Shown: positions 47,790 through 54,578 of the stretch, piece by piece
Layout: the number at the start of each line of letters is the position of its first letter
Numbering within the stretch: the first letter of the stretch is position 1
Source: Gemmataceae bacterium
Lineage (GTDB): Bacteria; Planctomycetota; Planctomycetia; Gemmatales; Gemmataceae
Assembly (NCBI GenBank): GCA_009692065.1
Contig: SHZY01000017.1
Location: 1 to 54,578, forward strand
DNA length: 54,578 nt
Reading direction: 5' to 3'
The notes under the pieces: model-generated
Seen by the model: the letters and a program-made list of their open reading frames with translations, nothing else
Told to the model about the DNA's origin: nothing
The model's database searches: none
Program-made: the position numbers and the translations under genes

Positions 47790-47969
47790 ATGACGATGCT
47801 TCGGTACGCCCTTTGTTCGATCGTGCTGGCAGGAATGCTGGCCCTGGTAGGTTGCACGCCCAGCACGGAGGCCAAAAAAATGGAGGACGGTCCACCCGTG
47901 CCGGCCAAGGATACGGGGCCGAGCAAGGACGCCTTGTCGCCGCCGCCGCCGCCGCCACCCCCGAAATAA
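47790..47969 (+). CDS. Very small lipoprotein with polyproline tail
   Basis: The 59-residue product starts MTMLRYALCSIVLAGMLALVG and has the lipobox LALVGC. The mature part is about 38 residues: TPSTEAKKMEDGPPVPAKD and then a tail of eight prolines before the final Lys. It follows the DUF1559 gene by 110 bases on the same strand, the same pairing as at 5.5-7.1 kb. It lies in front of a good terminator. Such short lipoproteins are normally missed; the frame, lipobox, GAGG site and terminator together support it. Function unknown. An in-frame ATG at 47742 would put 16 residues before the signal peptide. Confidence 0.75.
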   Translation: MTMLRYALCSIVLAGMLALVGCTPSTEAKKMEDGPPVPAKDTGPSKDALSPPPPPPPPK

Positions 47970-47979
47970 CCTCTCACAA

Positions 47980-48005
47980 CCCAGATTCGCCGAATCTGTT
48001 TTTTT
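47980..48005 (+). terminator. Rho-independent terminator after small lipoprotein
   Basis: CAGATT and AATCTG pair around CGCCG, directly followed by nine T. It ends the DUF1559/lipoprotein transcript. Confidence 0.85.
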
Positions 48006-48130
48006 TTGTGCATCTTACCCATGCCTCCGCCCTGGAATCCGCCATAGGGACGTAGCTCGACTATCCTTTTTCCGCGATTTGTTTTATATCCGCCGTTGCT
48101 TGTCTTCCCTCCCTACGAACGGCGGTCGCC

Positions 48131-49420
48131 ATGAAAACCTCCATCGGCCCATCGACTGAGCAACGTGAACCGGCGCCGCGCGCCGGCCTGTGGCATCGCT
48201 TGCGCCCGCCCGAGGGCGATTCGCACACGTCGATCCTATTCTGGTTGACTGTACTGCTGCTGGGCGGGGTCGCTTTGGGAGCGATGACCTGGGGCGCGTC
48301 GAGCGTGTTGGCCCAGAAAGGTTCGGAAAAACTCTTGCGTGTGGACCTGTTACTCCCTAAGCTCAAGAGTAATCACGGGGCCCGGAAGGCAGACGCTTTC
48401 CGCACGTCGGAGCCTGAATCCAGCGAAGGGGCTCATCCGAAGGAACGGAAGACACTCGAACCGGCGCCGCTGCCGCGTCGGGTGTTCGATCAACCCAAGA
48501 TCACGATCGTCGAAGCGCCGGCGCCCCTAGCGGTGGAGGCGCCGCGCGTTGCGATTCCCGGACCTGGGCTGCTCTCGATCCACCCGGTGGCATCGCCCGA
48601 GATGACGTGCAGCGATCCCGTCATTTACTTACACCCTTGTACCCCGCAACGTGGAGACAGCCCGATGATGCGCAACTGGAAAACCCTGACGATGTACTCG
48701 CTCCTGTCGGCCGCGGCCGTGACGTTCGCGCCGCCTGCGATCATTTTTGCCCAGGAGAACAAGGAACCCGAGAAGAAGTCCCCTGCCATCGACGCCGCAG
48801 CGCTGCTCGAAGGCCTGAAGGCCGAGATCAAGAACCTCGAAGGCCCGCTGGCTGATCTGGGCCTCAAGCTGAAAGGCGTCGGCGACGACGTCAAGGACAT
48901 CAAGGATGGCGTCGCCAAGTTGAAATTGGATGTCTCGTCTCTGCAAACCAATCAGTTGAATCACAAGATCGAGATCGACAAGCAAAAGAAAGAGATCGAG
49001 CAGTTGGCCGCCGAAGTCCGCGGCCTGCGCAGCAAGATTCTGACGGAGGCGGGACCGTCCGCCGCCGACAAGGCGTTTGCCGACGAGTTGCTCAAGACGC
49101 TGAAATCGATCCAGGACGGCATCGCCAAGCTGCACGCCGCCGACACCAGCAAGCGGATTGCGATGTCGCCTCCCAATGGGTCTGCGACCACGTCGGGCCG
49201 CGTCATGCTGCAAAACTTCTATACGGAAGAGCTCCTGTTTGTGATCAACAACGTCGGCTACCGCGTGTCGGCGGGCAAGTCGCGCCTGGTCGAGAACGTT
49301 CCGTTGGGAACAATGCAGTATCTGGTTCATTCTGATCGCTGGGGCCCGCTGCAGAACCGCAGCACCACCCTCAGCGCTGCGGAGAATACCTTCACCGTGA
49401 CCGCGTCCAGCCCACGCTGA
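48131..49420 (+). CDS. Possible fusion of two secreted proteins
   Basis: One frame of 429 codons holds what look like two proteins. Part one (1-177) has a membrane segment at about 35-60 and a Pro-rich region, ending ...IYLHPCTPQRGDSP. Part two begins at Met178/Met179 (ATG 48664) with its own signal peptide MRNWKTLTMYSLLSAAAVTF, ending near IIFAQ, and goes on with a coiled coil of about 100 residues (KAEIKNLEGPLADLGLKLK, HKIEIDKQKKEIEQLAAEVR) and a beta-rich tail of about 80 residues (MLQNFYTEELLFVINNVGYRV). GGAG lies eight bases before ATG 48664. So translation probably also starts there, and the stop codon of part one may have been lost. Family unknown. Confidence 0.7.
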   Translation: MKTSIGPSTEQREPAPRAGLWHRLRPPEGDSHTSILFWLTVLLLGGVALGAMTWGASSVLAQKGSEKLLRVDLLLPKLKSNHGARKADAFRTSEPESSEGAHPKERKTLEPAPLPRRVFDQPKITIVEAPAPLAVEAPRVAIPGPGLLSIHPVASPEMTCSDPVIYLHPCTPQRGDSPMMRNWKTLTMYSLLSAAAVTFAPPAIIFAQENKEPEKKSPAIDAAALLEGLKAEIKNLEGPLADLGLKLKGVGDDVKDIKDGVAKLKLDVSSLQTNQLNHKIEIDKQKKEIEQLAAEVRGLRSKILTEAGPSAADKAFADELLKTLKSIQDGIAKLHAADTSKRIAMSPPNGSATTSGRVMLQNFYTEELLFVINNVGYRVSAGKSRLVENVPLGTMQYLVHSDRWGPLQNRSTTLSAAENTFTVTASSPR

Positions 49421-49432
49421 GATTTCTATTTT

Positions 49433-49486
49433 CCGCTTGCGGCTTTGTGCTCGCATGGCGCCCAGCGAGCGCTAAGCCGCAAGCGG
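49433..49486. repeat. CCGCTTGCGGC-family inverted repeat
   Basis: CCGCTTGCGGCTT (49433-49445) and AAGCCGCAAGCGG (49474-49486) pair exactly over 13 bases, ending 20 bases before the cmk start codon. Confidence 0.8.
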
Positions 49487-49506
49487 CCAAACTCTTCAAA
49501 CCGCCA

Positions 49507-50184
49507 ATGATCGTCACCATCGACGGCCCCGCCGGCGCAGGCAAGAGCAATGCGGCTCGCATGCTGGCGGCTTCGCTTGGCTTCGACTTCCTCGATACCG
49601 GCGCAATGTACCGTGCCGTCACGCTGGCTGGCTTGCGCGCACAATGCGACCTGCACGATGAGGCAGCCCTGACACGCTTGCTCGCTGCCATCCGCCTCGA
49701 CATGCCGCCGAACCGCGTCTTGCTCAACAACGAAGACATCACCTCGCTGATCCGCACGACCGAGGTCACGGCGGCCTCCGGCGCGGTCGCCAGCAGCCGC
49801 GCGGTGCGCACCAAGCTGGTCGAATGGCAGCGGGCCATCGCGAAGGACCGCAACTTCGTGTGCGAGGGGCGCGATCAGGGCACCATCGTTTTCCCCGACG
49901 CGCTGTGCAAGTTCTTCCTCTTTGCCGACCCCCAGGAACGGGCGCGGCGCCGGCACCGTGAGCTGTCGGCCCGCGGCGAAACAATCACCTGCGCCGAAAT
50001 CCTGCAAGCACAAGACGAGCGCGATGCCCGCGACGCAGCCCGCGACATCGCGCCGATGGTGCCCGCCGCCGACGCGATCCGGCTTGACAGCACCCTGCTG
50101 GCCCTGGACGATGTCGTTGCCCGCATGGAGCACGAAGTGCGCCGGCGCATGCAATCGATAGGACGCGACGGATCCCCCTCATGA
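49507..50184 (+). CDS. cmk: Cytidylate kinase
   Basis: Phosphorylates CMP and dCMP. The 225-residue length is normal. Seen are the P-loop IDGPAGAGKSNAARMLA (residues 5-21), FDFLDTGAMYRAVTLAGL, VTAASGAVASSRAVRTKLVEWQRAI, CEGRDQGTIVFPDALCKFFL with the conserved GRD, and the LID region RARRRHRELSARGE. The ATG at 49507 is well placed before VTIDGPAG; an upstream in-frame codon at 49447 would be read from the repeat. The stop codon overlaps the plsC start (ATGA at 50181-50184), so the two genes are translationally coupled. Confidence 0.95.
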   Translation: MIVTIDGPAGAGKSNAARMLAASLGFDFLDTGAMYRAVTLAGLRAQCDLHDEAALTRLLAAIRLDMPPNRVLLNNEDITSLIRTTEVTAASGAVASSRAVRTKLVEWQRAIAKDRNFVCEGRDQGTIVFPDALCKFFLFADPQERARRRHRELSARGETITCAEILQAQDERDARDAARDIAPMVPAADAIRLDSTLLALDDVVARMEHEVRRRMQSIGRDGSPS

Positions 50185-50885
50185 CCGCCAACGCGAAGCT
50201 GACGACCGACGCGCTCGAGCGCATGGAGTCTTCCTGGTTTAGCGCCTGGCATGATTCGCTCTACGCTGCCTATCACGCGGCGTTCACGCTGGGTTTCAGC
50301 TTGCGGCTCCAAGGCCATCGCAACATGGTGCAGCAAGGGCCGGCGCTGCTTGTGGCCAATCATCAGAGCTTCCTCGATCCGCTCCTCGTCGGCCTGTGCG
50401 CGCAGCGCCCGCTCGTCTACCTGGCGCGCAAGACGCTGTTCCGCAACCGCTTCTTCGGCGCCATGATCCGCAGCTTGAACGCGGTCCCGATCGACCAGGA
50501 AGGCGTCGGCAAGGAAGGCATCCGCACTATTCTCGATCAGCTCCAGCTCGGCAAGCCCGTCGTCGTTTTTCCGGAAGGCGAGCGGACGCTGACCGGCACA
50601 ATGGCGCCGCTCAAGCCCGGCGTCCACCTAATTATCAAACGCGCCCAGGTGCCGATCGTGCCCGTTGGCATCGCCGGCGCCTACGACGCCTGGCCGCGCA
50701 TGCGCGGCTATCCGCTCCCGGCCCCGCTGTTTCTGCCCGCAGGCGCAGGCACGATCTCGGTATCTCTTGGCAAGCCGCTCGACGCCAAACGCTACGCCGA
50801 GTTGCCGCGCGAGCAGGCGTTGCAGGAGCTTTTCGATAAAATTCAGGCCGAGCAGGAGCGTGCGGAAAAATTGCGTAGGCGTTGA
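50181..50885 (+). CDS. plsC: 1-acyl-sn-glycerol-3-phosphate acyltransferase (PlsC type)
   Basis: Adds the second acyl chain in phospholipid synthesis. The acyltransferase motifs are clear: VANHQSFLDPLLV (HX4D), LVYLARKTLFRN, AMIRSLNAVPIDQEG (Gly-rich/acidic block) and VVFPEGERTLTGTMAPLKPGV, then VPIVPVGIAGAYDAWPR. Length 234. The cmk-plsC order with overlap is known in many bacteria. One hydrophobic region near residues 15-35 may touch the membrane. The C-terminal end is basic and helical. Two inverted repeats follow, separating it from the PIG-L deacetylase gene. Confidence 0.93.
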   Translation: MTANAKLTTDALERMESSWFSAWHDSLYAAYHAAFTLGFSLRLQGHRNMVQQGPALLVANHQSFLDPLLVGLCAQRPLVYLARKTLFRNRFFGAMIRSLNAVPIDQEGVGKEGIRTILDQLQLGKPVVVFPEGERTLTGTMAPLKPGVHLIIKRAQVPIVPVGIAGAYDAWPRMRGYPLPAPLFLPAGAGTISVSLGKPLDAKRYAELPREQALQELFDKIQAEQERAEKLRRR

Positions 50886-50900
50886 TCCTACGATCCCGAT

Positions 50901-50925
50901 GTGGCACGGTCTCCCGACCGGGCCA
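50901..50925. repeat. TGGCACGGTC hairpin, second copy
   Basis: GTGGCACGGTC and GACCGGGCCAC around TCCC; related to the perfect hairpin at 19501-19532 with one change in the right arm. Confidence 0.75.
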
Positions 50926-50946
50926 CAACACTTTGAGCGCCTAAAA

Positions 50947-51057
50947 CAAGAAACCACGGATGACACGGATAGGGAGCGAAAAAAGGTTGTAGGTGTGACT
51001 GTCTGCCCCAGAGTAGCTCCGCCGGATTTTCTTATCCGTGTGATCCGTGGTTTTCTG
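50947..51057. repeat. ACCACGGATGACACGGATA inverted repeat
   Basis: A left arm near 50947-50971 and a right arm near 51033-51057 (TATCCGTGTGATCCGTGGTT) are reverse complements with few differences; the spacer of about 60 bases holds AAAAAAGG and a GAGTAGC segment. It resembles a dispersed repeat seen across several bacterial groups. Confidence 0.7.
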
Positions 51058-51090
51058 ATTTTGACGCTCTAAATAATTCGGGCAACGCAG

Positions 51091-51843
51091 ATGAACAAGA
51101 CCATCCTCTCGGTGCTCGCCCATCCTGACGATGCCGAGTTTCTGTGCGCCGGCACCCTGATTCGTCTCAAGCAGGAGCACGGCTTCGAGGTACACATCGC
51201 CTCGATGACCGCCGGCGATTGCGGCTCCTGCGAGTACGACGCCCAGGAGATCAGCCGCTTGCGCCGTGCCGAGGGAACCAGGGCGGCGGCCTTGATCGGC
51301 GCAACTTTTCACTGCCTTGAAGAAAAGGACCTGCTCGTCTTCTACAACGACGCCGTACTCGAGAAGGTCACGCGTCTGCTGCGCCTGGTGCAGCCCGGCA
51401 TAGTCATCACGCACAGCCCGACGGATTACATGCTCGATCACGAAATGACCAGCACGCTGACGCGCGCGGCCGCGTTCGCCGGGCCGATCCCGAACTTCAT
51501 GGCCGAGCGCCGCATCGGCCAGGTGTTGCAGCACATTCCGCATCTGTACTATTGCGACCCGATCGAAGGCAAGGACCCGCTGGGCCGCGACGTCGCGCCG
51601 GGCTTTCGCACCGACATCAGCACGGTGATCGCCACCAAGGCCGACATGCTTGGCGCCCACGCCAGCCAGCGCGATTGGCTGATGAAACATCACGGCATGG
51701 ACCATTACCTCCAGGCGATGCGCGACTGGAGCGCCAAACGCGGCAGCGAGGCCGGGGTTGCGTTCGCGGAGGGTTATCGGCAACACCTGGGTCACAGCTA
51801 TCCGCAAGAGAATGTGCTGGGACAATTGCTGGGAGTATGCTGA
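51091..51843 (+). CDS. PIG-L / LmbE family deacetylase
   Basis: A zinc-dependent N-acetyl-sugar deacetylase of 250 residues. The family zinc motif AHPDDAEFLCAG (residues 10-21) is present, followed by VHIASMTAGDCGSCEY, EGTRAAALIGATFHCL and the later HSPTDYMLDHEMTS, in which His and Asp are expected ligands. The first part resembles BshB1-type enzymes that deacetylate GlcNAc-malate in thiol synthesis or act on sugar amides. No other genes of that pathway lie in the window, so the substrate is open. It starts after two inverted repeats and is followed by another. Confidence 0.9.
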   Translation: MNKTILSVLAHPDDAEFLCAGTLIRLKQEHGFEVHIASMTAGDCGSCEYDAQEISRLRRAEGTRAAALIGATFHCLEEKDLLVFYNDAVLEKVTRLLRLVQPGIVITHSPTDYMLDHEMTSTLTRAAAFAGPIPNFMAERRIGQVLQHIPHLYYCDPIEGKDPLGRDVAPGFRTDISTVIATKADMLGAHASQRDWLMKHHGMDHYLQAMRDWSAKRGSEAGVAFAEGYRQHLGHSYPQENVLGQLLGVC

Positions 51844-51846
51844 TGG

Positions 51847-51925
51847 GTAGGGTGGGTCGAGCAACGCGAGACCCACCGGCACTTGCACAACCCTGGTGGG
51901 TTTCGCTGCGCTCGACCCACCCTAC
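51847..51925. repeat. GTAGGGTGGGTCGAGC inverted repeat, nested
   Basis: The outer arms (51847-51862 and 51910-51925) match over 16 bases. Inside them is a second pair (GCGAGACCCACC and GGTGGGTTTCGC). It lies between the PIG-L gene and the beta-helix gene. Confidence 0.85.
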
Positions 51926-51947
51926 GACCGCTACGGGGAGTCATCCG

Positions 51948-53252
51948 ATGCGATATTTCTGCGGGACGTCGGTGTTTTTATTAATCGCTTCGAGTCTTTT
52001 CGCCAACGACCGCCCGCCCGTGACCCAGCCGCGCTCGACTTCCGGCGACAGCGCCGTTGAACCCGACTGGGCCCAACGACTCACGGTCACCGTCGGGCAC
52101 AAGGACGCCGATATCATCGGGTCGACTGACAAATCCATTCAGGCCGCGGTCGATTACGTCACCCGCTTCGGCGGCGGCACCGTCAAGATATTGCCGGGCA
52201 CGTATCGGCTGCGCAATTCGGTCTACCTCTCATCCAAGGTCCGCCTCGTCGGGGCCGGCGTGGAGACGATCCTCGTCAAGGAACCCTCGCGCACCACCAA
52301 GCTCGCCGCCGACAGCGACTGGTACGATCAGGAGATCACACTTGCGGACGCTGCCGGCTTTCAGGTCGGCGACGGCATCACCCTGCGCGCCCGCGGCGAC
52401 GGCAAGACCTATGACACTTACATCAAACGCACCCTCATCGCCCGCACCGGCAGCCGCTTCAAGCTCGATCGCCCCTTGCGCGACAACTTCTGGCGGCTCG
52501 GCAATGCTGTCGCCATCTCCGTCTTCCCCCTCGTCACCGGCGAAACTGTCAACGACCTCGCCATCGAAAACCTTGTGCTCGACGGCAATCGCGCCAAGAA
52601 TGAAAATCTCAACGGCAACTACGGCGGCTGCATCTTCTTCCAGGACTGCAACCGCATCGCCATCCGCGGCGTCACCACGCGCAATTACAACGGCGACGGC
52701 ATCAGCTGGCAGATTTGCCATGACGTGCTGGTGGAAAACTGCGTCTCCGAGAACAACGCCCAACTCGGCCTGCACCCAGGCTCCGGCTCGCAGCGGCCGA
52801 TCATGCGCAACAACAAGCTCAAGCACAACGACATCGGCATCTTCTTTTGCTGGGGCGTCAAGTACGGGCTGGCCGAGAAGAACCATATTGAAGGCAACCG
52901 CGTCGGCATCTCGATCGGCCATCGCGATACCGACAATCTCATCACCCTCAACGAGATCCGCGCCAGCAAGGAAGTCGGCATCCTCTTCCGCCCCGAGCGA
53001 GGCAAGGACTTTGCCGGGCATCGCAACCGTATCGTCAAGAACCGGCTGATTGACAATGGCGGCGCCAACGGCTCGGCCATCGATATCCAGGGCGGGACCG
53101 AGGCGATTCAGATTCTGGATAACGAGATTGCCGAAACGCGCGAGCCAGCCCAGCGCGTTGCCGTGCGGGTCGGCATCAACACGCGCGAGATTACGGTCAA
53201 AGGGAATACGATACGGGGCTTCGCGAAAGAGACGGAGGAAGGCAAGAGGTGA
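51948..53252 (+). CDS. Secreted right-handed beta-helix protein
   Basis: From ATG 51948 (GGGGAG seven bases before) the product has 434 residues with a signal peptide (MRYFCGTSVFLLIASSLFA). It opens with the pectate-lyase-superfamily start DADIIGSTDKSIQAAVDYVTRFGG and ILPGTYRLRNSVYLSSKVRLVGAG. Repeated beta-helix coils follow, for example LAIENLVLDGNRAKN, DGISWQICHDVLVENCVSEN, GIFFCWGVKYGLAEKNHIEGN, RNRIVKNRLIDNGG and EAIQILDNEIAETR. No catalytic residues were recognised, so it could be a polysaccharide lyase, a hydrolase or a binding protein. An upstream open frame to 51552 would overlap the PIG-L gene and was rejected. Confidence 0.88.
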   Translation: MRYFCGTSVFLLIASSLFANDRPPVTQPRSTSGDSAVEPDWAQRLTVTVGHKDADIIGSTDKSIQAAVDYVTRFGGGTVKILPGTYRLRNSVYLSSKVRLVGAGVETILVKEPSRTTKLAADSDWYDQEITLADAAGFQVGDGITLRARGDGKTYDTYIKRTLIARTGSRFKLDRPLRDNFWRLGNAVAISVFPLVTGETVNDLAIENLVLDGNRAKNENLNGNYGGCIFFQDCNRIAIRGVTTRNYNGDGISWQICHDVLVENCVSENNAQLGLHPGSGSQRPIMRNNKLKHNDIGIFFCWGVKYGLAEKNHIEGNRVGISIGHRDTDNLITLNEIRASKEVGILFRPERGKDFAGHRNRIVKNRLIDNGGANGSAIDIQGGTEAIQILDNEIAETREPAQRVAVRVGINTREITVKGNTIRGFAKETEEGKR

Positions 53253-53307
53253 ATCGCGAGACCCCCCCCAGGAATCGCTGCGATCATCCTGGGGCTTGGC
53301 GTGGCTG

Positions 53308-54012
53308 CTATTTTGCCTGGACGACTTCCAGGGCGTTTTGCACCGCGCGGACGCCGGGGGTCATGCGGAGCATGCCTTCGATGGTGCGGCGTTCCCTTTC
53401 GGTGCCAACCTGGCCGGTGAGCTCGACCGTGGTTCCCGTGACCGTGAAATTGACGGCGGCGCGGTCCTTGATGTAGTTCGATCGATCGAGGACGGCCTGG
53501 ACGGCGTTCTGGAGATCCGAGGTTTTGTGGACGACAAGGGGAATATTGTCCGCAAGCACGGTGGCATAGAACGGGGCGCGCGGGCCTTGCGTACTGAAGC
53601 TTGTGGGCTGCTTCGAATTGGTGTTGCCTGTGGTCGAGGTGGTAGTCGTGGTGGTGGTGTAGATGCCCTTGCCGTAGGTGCCGCCGGCACTGGATTGGAT
53701 GGGCGGCCCGGTCATGGAATAGTTGGTGGATTTTCCGAGCGACATGAAATCGACGTAGGTGGTAGCGAAAGGGTTGGTGTTGCTGGGGATGCTTGTCGCC
53801 GAGCCGGCGCCGCTGGTGGCGCCCTTGATAGCGCTGGTGGCAGCGCCGATGTTGCCGCCGCCGCCTGCCCCCAGGCCGGTGGCACCCAGGCCGCCGGTGC
53901 TTGCCCCGCTGCCGGTCCCTGTCCCTGTACCTTGCCCGAACACGGGTTTCGGACTGAATGTGAACAACACGCCGGCTGTCAGGGCCAGTGCGAGAAAACG
54001 TCGGCTTTGCAT
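53308..54012 (-). CDS. Secreted BON-domain protein
   Basis: A 234-residue protein with a signal peptide (MQSRRFLALALTAGVLFTF). Residues 27-130 are low in complexity, with GTGTGTGSGASTGG at the start, a Thr run (TTTTTTTSTTG) and Gly-Ala repeats. The last 75 residues form a BON domain: DLQNAVQAVLDRSNYIKDRA, then VNFTVTGTTVELTGQVGTERER, followed by IEGMLRMTPGVRAVQNALEV. BON domains bind membranes or phospholipids, and occur in OsmY-like envelope proteins. Only one BON domain is present. The gene is convergent with the beta-helix gene across a short hairpin. Confidence 0.85.
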   Translation of the reverse strand: MQSRRFLALALTAGVLFTFSPKPVFGQGTGTGTGSGASTGGLGATGLGAGGGGNIGAATSAIKGATSGAGSATSIPSNTNPFATTYVDFMSLGKSTNYSMTGPPIQSSAGGTYGKGIYTTTTTTTSTTGNTNSKQPTSFSTQGPRAPFYATVLADNIPLVVHKTSDLQNAVQAVLDRSNYIKDRAAVNFTVTGTTVELTGQVGTERERRTIEGMLRMTPGVRAVQNALEVVQAK

Positions 54013-54323
54013 GATTCAGGCTTCCCGAAAATAGGCAAAGGGAATCGATTGTAATCAATTTATCGGCAGATGCACATCCGTCCCATCAGCAATTCCATAC
54101 GCTCACTATTATTGGCGATCCCACACGGGACCGCAACGGTAATTTGAAAAAAAAGGCTCTCCGCCAACATTGGGGAAAAATCTCACGCAAAGGCGCAAAG
54201 GCGCAAAGCGAGATTGAGGCAACGTGTTTATCCAGAACACCTTGTTATTTTCTTTGCGCCTTTGCGTGAGATTTGTTTTTTTTGCCCATGGTTGAGGGAG
54301 AACCAGCAAAAGGGAATGAACGC
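54013..54323. other. Gap with long inverted repeat
   Basis: No gene is seen. Most of the right half is taken by an inverted repeat with perfect 23-base arms at 54178-54200 and 54252-54274 (AAATCTCACGCAAAGG ...), with a GCGCAAAG repeat in the left arm and T/A runs flanking it. The left part (54013-54177) is AT-rich and may carry the promoter of the BON-domain gene. Confidence 0.6.
54178..54274. repeat. TCTCACGCAAAGGCGC inverted repeat
   Basis: Perfect 23-base arms separated by about 50 bases. The TTTGCGCCTTTGCGTGAG sequence is known to me as a widely dispersed repeat in planctomycete and other bacterial genomes; that recall is not checked here. Confidence 0.85.
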
Positions 54324-54398
54324 ATGGTTCCGGTAGGCTCGGCGATCGTCGGCACGGGGTTTATCGGGCCGGTGCATGTCGAGGCGCTGCGGCGTTGA
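54324..54398 (+). pseudogene. Gfo/Idh/MocA oxidoreductase N-terminal remnant
   Basis: The 24-codon frame reads SAIVGTGFIGPVHVEALRR and then a stop. This is the NAD(P)-binding Rossmann start of Gfo/Idh/MocA-family dehydrogenases (GTGFIGPxHxEALRR is typical of planctomycete members), cut off after the first helix. None of the remaining 300-odd residues is found downstream; the following 30 bases run into the stop codon of a minus-strand gene. An inverted repeat lies 50 bases before the remnant. Confidence 0.65.
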
Positions 54399-54429
54399 AT
54401 TGTTTCACCCGATCTGGCACAAAACAGCT

Positions 54430-54578
54430 TCAATCGGAAGCAACCTTCTCCCCCGCCTCAAACGGTAATGTTCCTTGCTCCAAGCCGAGATTCCTTTCCC
54501 TCCGGCGGTGCCTTGCCTCCACGAGCTTGTGCCGGCGCTCGGCGTAACGAGCTGCCGGATCACCGCGGTAGTAGTCCG
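54430..54578 (-). CDS. C-terminal end of a gene cut by the window edge
   Basis: A minus-strand frame enters from the right edge and ends at TGA (54432-54430). The visible 48 residues are strongly charged and helical: DYYRGDPAARYAERRHKLVE, then ARHRRRERNLGLEQ, ending in LPFEAGEKVASD. The frame has no stop to the edge and has codon use like the neighbours. I do not recognise the family; the basic Arg-rich helix could bind nucleic acid. The 5' part lies outside the window. Confidence 0.5.
   Translation of the reverse strand, partial: DYYRGDPAARYAERRHKLVEARHRRRERNLGLEQGTLPFEAGEKVASD

Noticed and set aside
51552-51947. N-terminal extension of the beta-helix protein
   Set aside because: It overlaps the PIG-L gene in another frame and precedes a clear signal peptide at 51948.

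Overview
The window looks like a chromosomal segment of a planctomycete, most likely of the Gemmata/Isosphaera type. The main evidence is three DUF1559 proteins with the phylum-typical prepilin-like N-terminus ([16 protein letters not shown]), small lipoproteins beside two of them, secreted WD40 and FG-GAP/UnbV proteins, multihaem cytochromes, a four-ACT aspartokinase and high-GC DNA. This assignment rests on gene content; no rRNA or other marker gene is present.

Layout. 1-7.3 kb (minus strand): a small lipoprotein, a four-helix membrane protein, an octahaem cytochrome c, aspartate kinase, then a lipoprotein plus DUF1559 pair behind a good promoter. 7.4-12.3 kb (plus): a membrane-anchored TPR protein, a CRTAC1-like FG-GAP/UnbV protein and a dihaem MauG/cytochrome c peroxidase lipoprotein. 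12.4-23.2 kb: housekeeping genes on both strands (YbaK-type deacylase, SRPBCC protein, miaA, FHA protein, rtcB, an LpxL-like acyltransferase, scpB, a creatininase-family hydrolase, surE, a COG0523 GTPase overlapping a WD40 gene). 23.4-26.5 kb: a large multi-PAS hybrid histidine kinase broken by two frameshifts. 26.5-35.2 kb: rph, a secreted protein with a TRASH/YHS-like tail, a 1027-residue secreted WD40 protein, a Bax-inhibitor-1 protein, and a class V aminotransferase with serA (serine synthesis). 35.2-36.7 kb: a DUF1559 gene between two 139-bp direct repeats. 36.7-43.1 kb: separate overlapping coaB and coaC, a DUF1570-type protease-like lipoprotein, a tandem LPS-kinase-like protein with a glycosyltransferase, smpB and a MazG-type pyrophosphohydrolase. 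43.2-54.6 kb: a DUF11-repeat protein, a 665-bp stretch with no gene, rimI, a third DUF1559/lipoprotein pair, an apparently fused secreted protein, cmk-plsC, a PIG-L deacetylase, a beta-helix protein, a BON-domain protein, an oxidoreductase remnant and a partial gene at the edge.

Genes that plausibly work together: the aminotransferase and SerA (serine), CoaB and CoaC (coenzyme A), the sugar-kinase/glycosyltransferase pair with the LpxL-like acyltransferase (cell envelope), Cmk and PlsC (translationally coupled), and the TPR/UnbV/dihaem-cytochrome group (possible periplasmic redox module).

The most unusual aspect is the repeat content. Most intergenic gaps hold a near-perfect inverted repeat from one of several unrelated families. 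Copies of such repeats also sit in frame inside three coding sequences (lysC, miaA, the LPS-kinase-like gene), and a 139-bp copy pair brackets a DUF1559 gene. I saw no tRNA, rRNA, CRISPR array, phage or complete insertion sequence.
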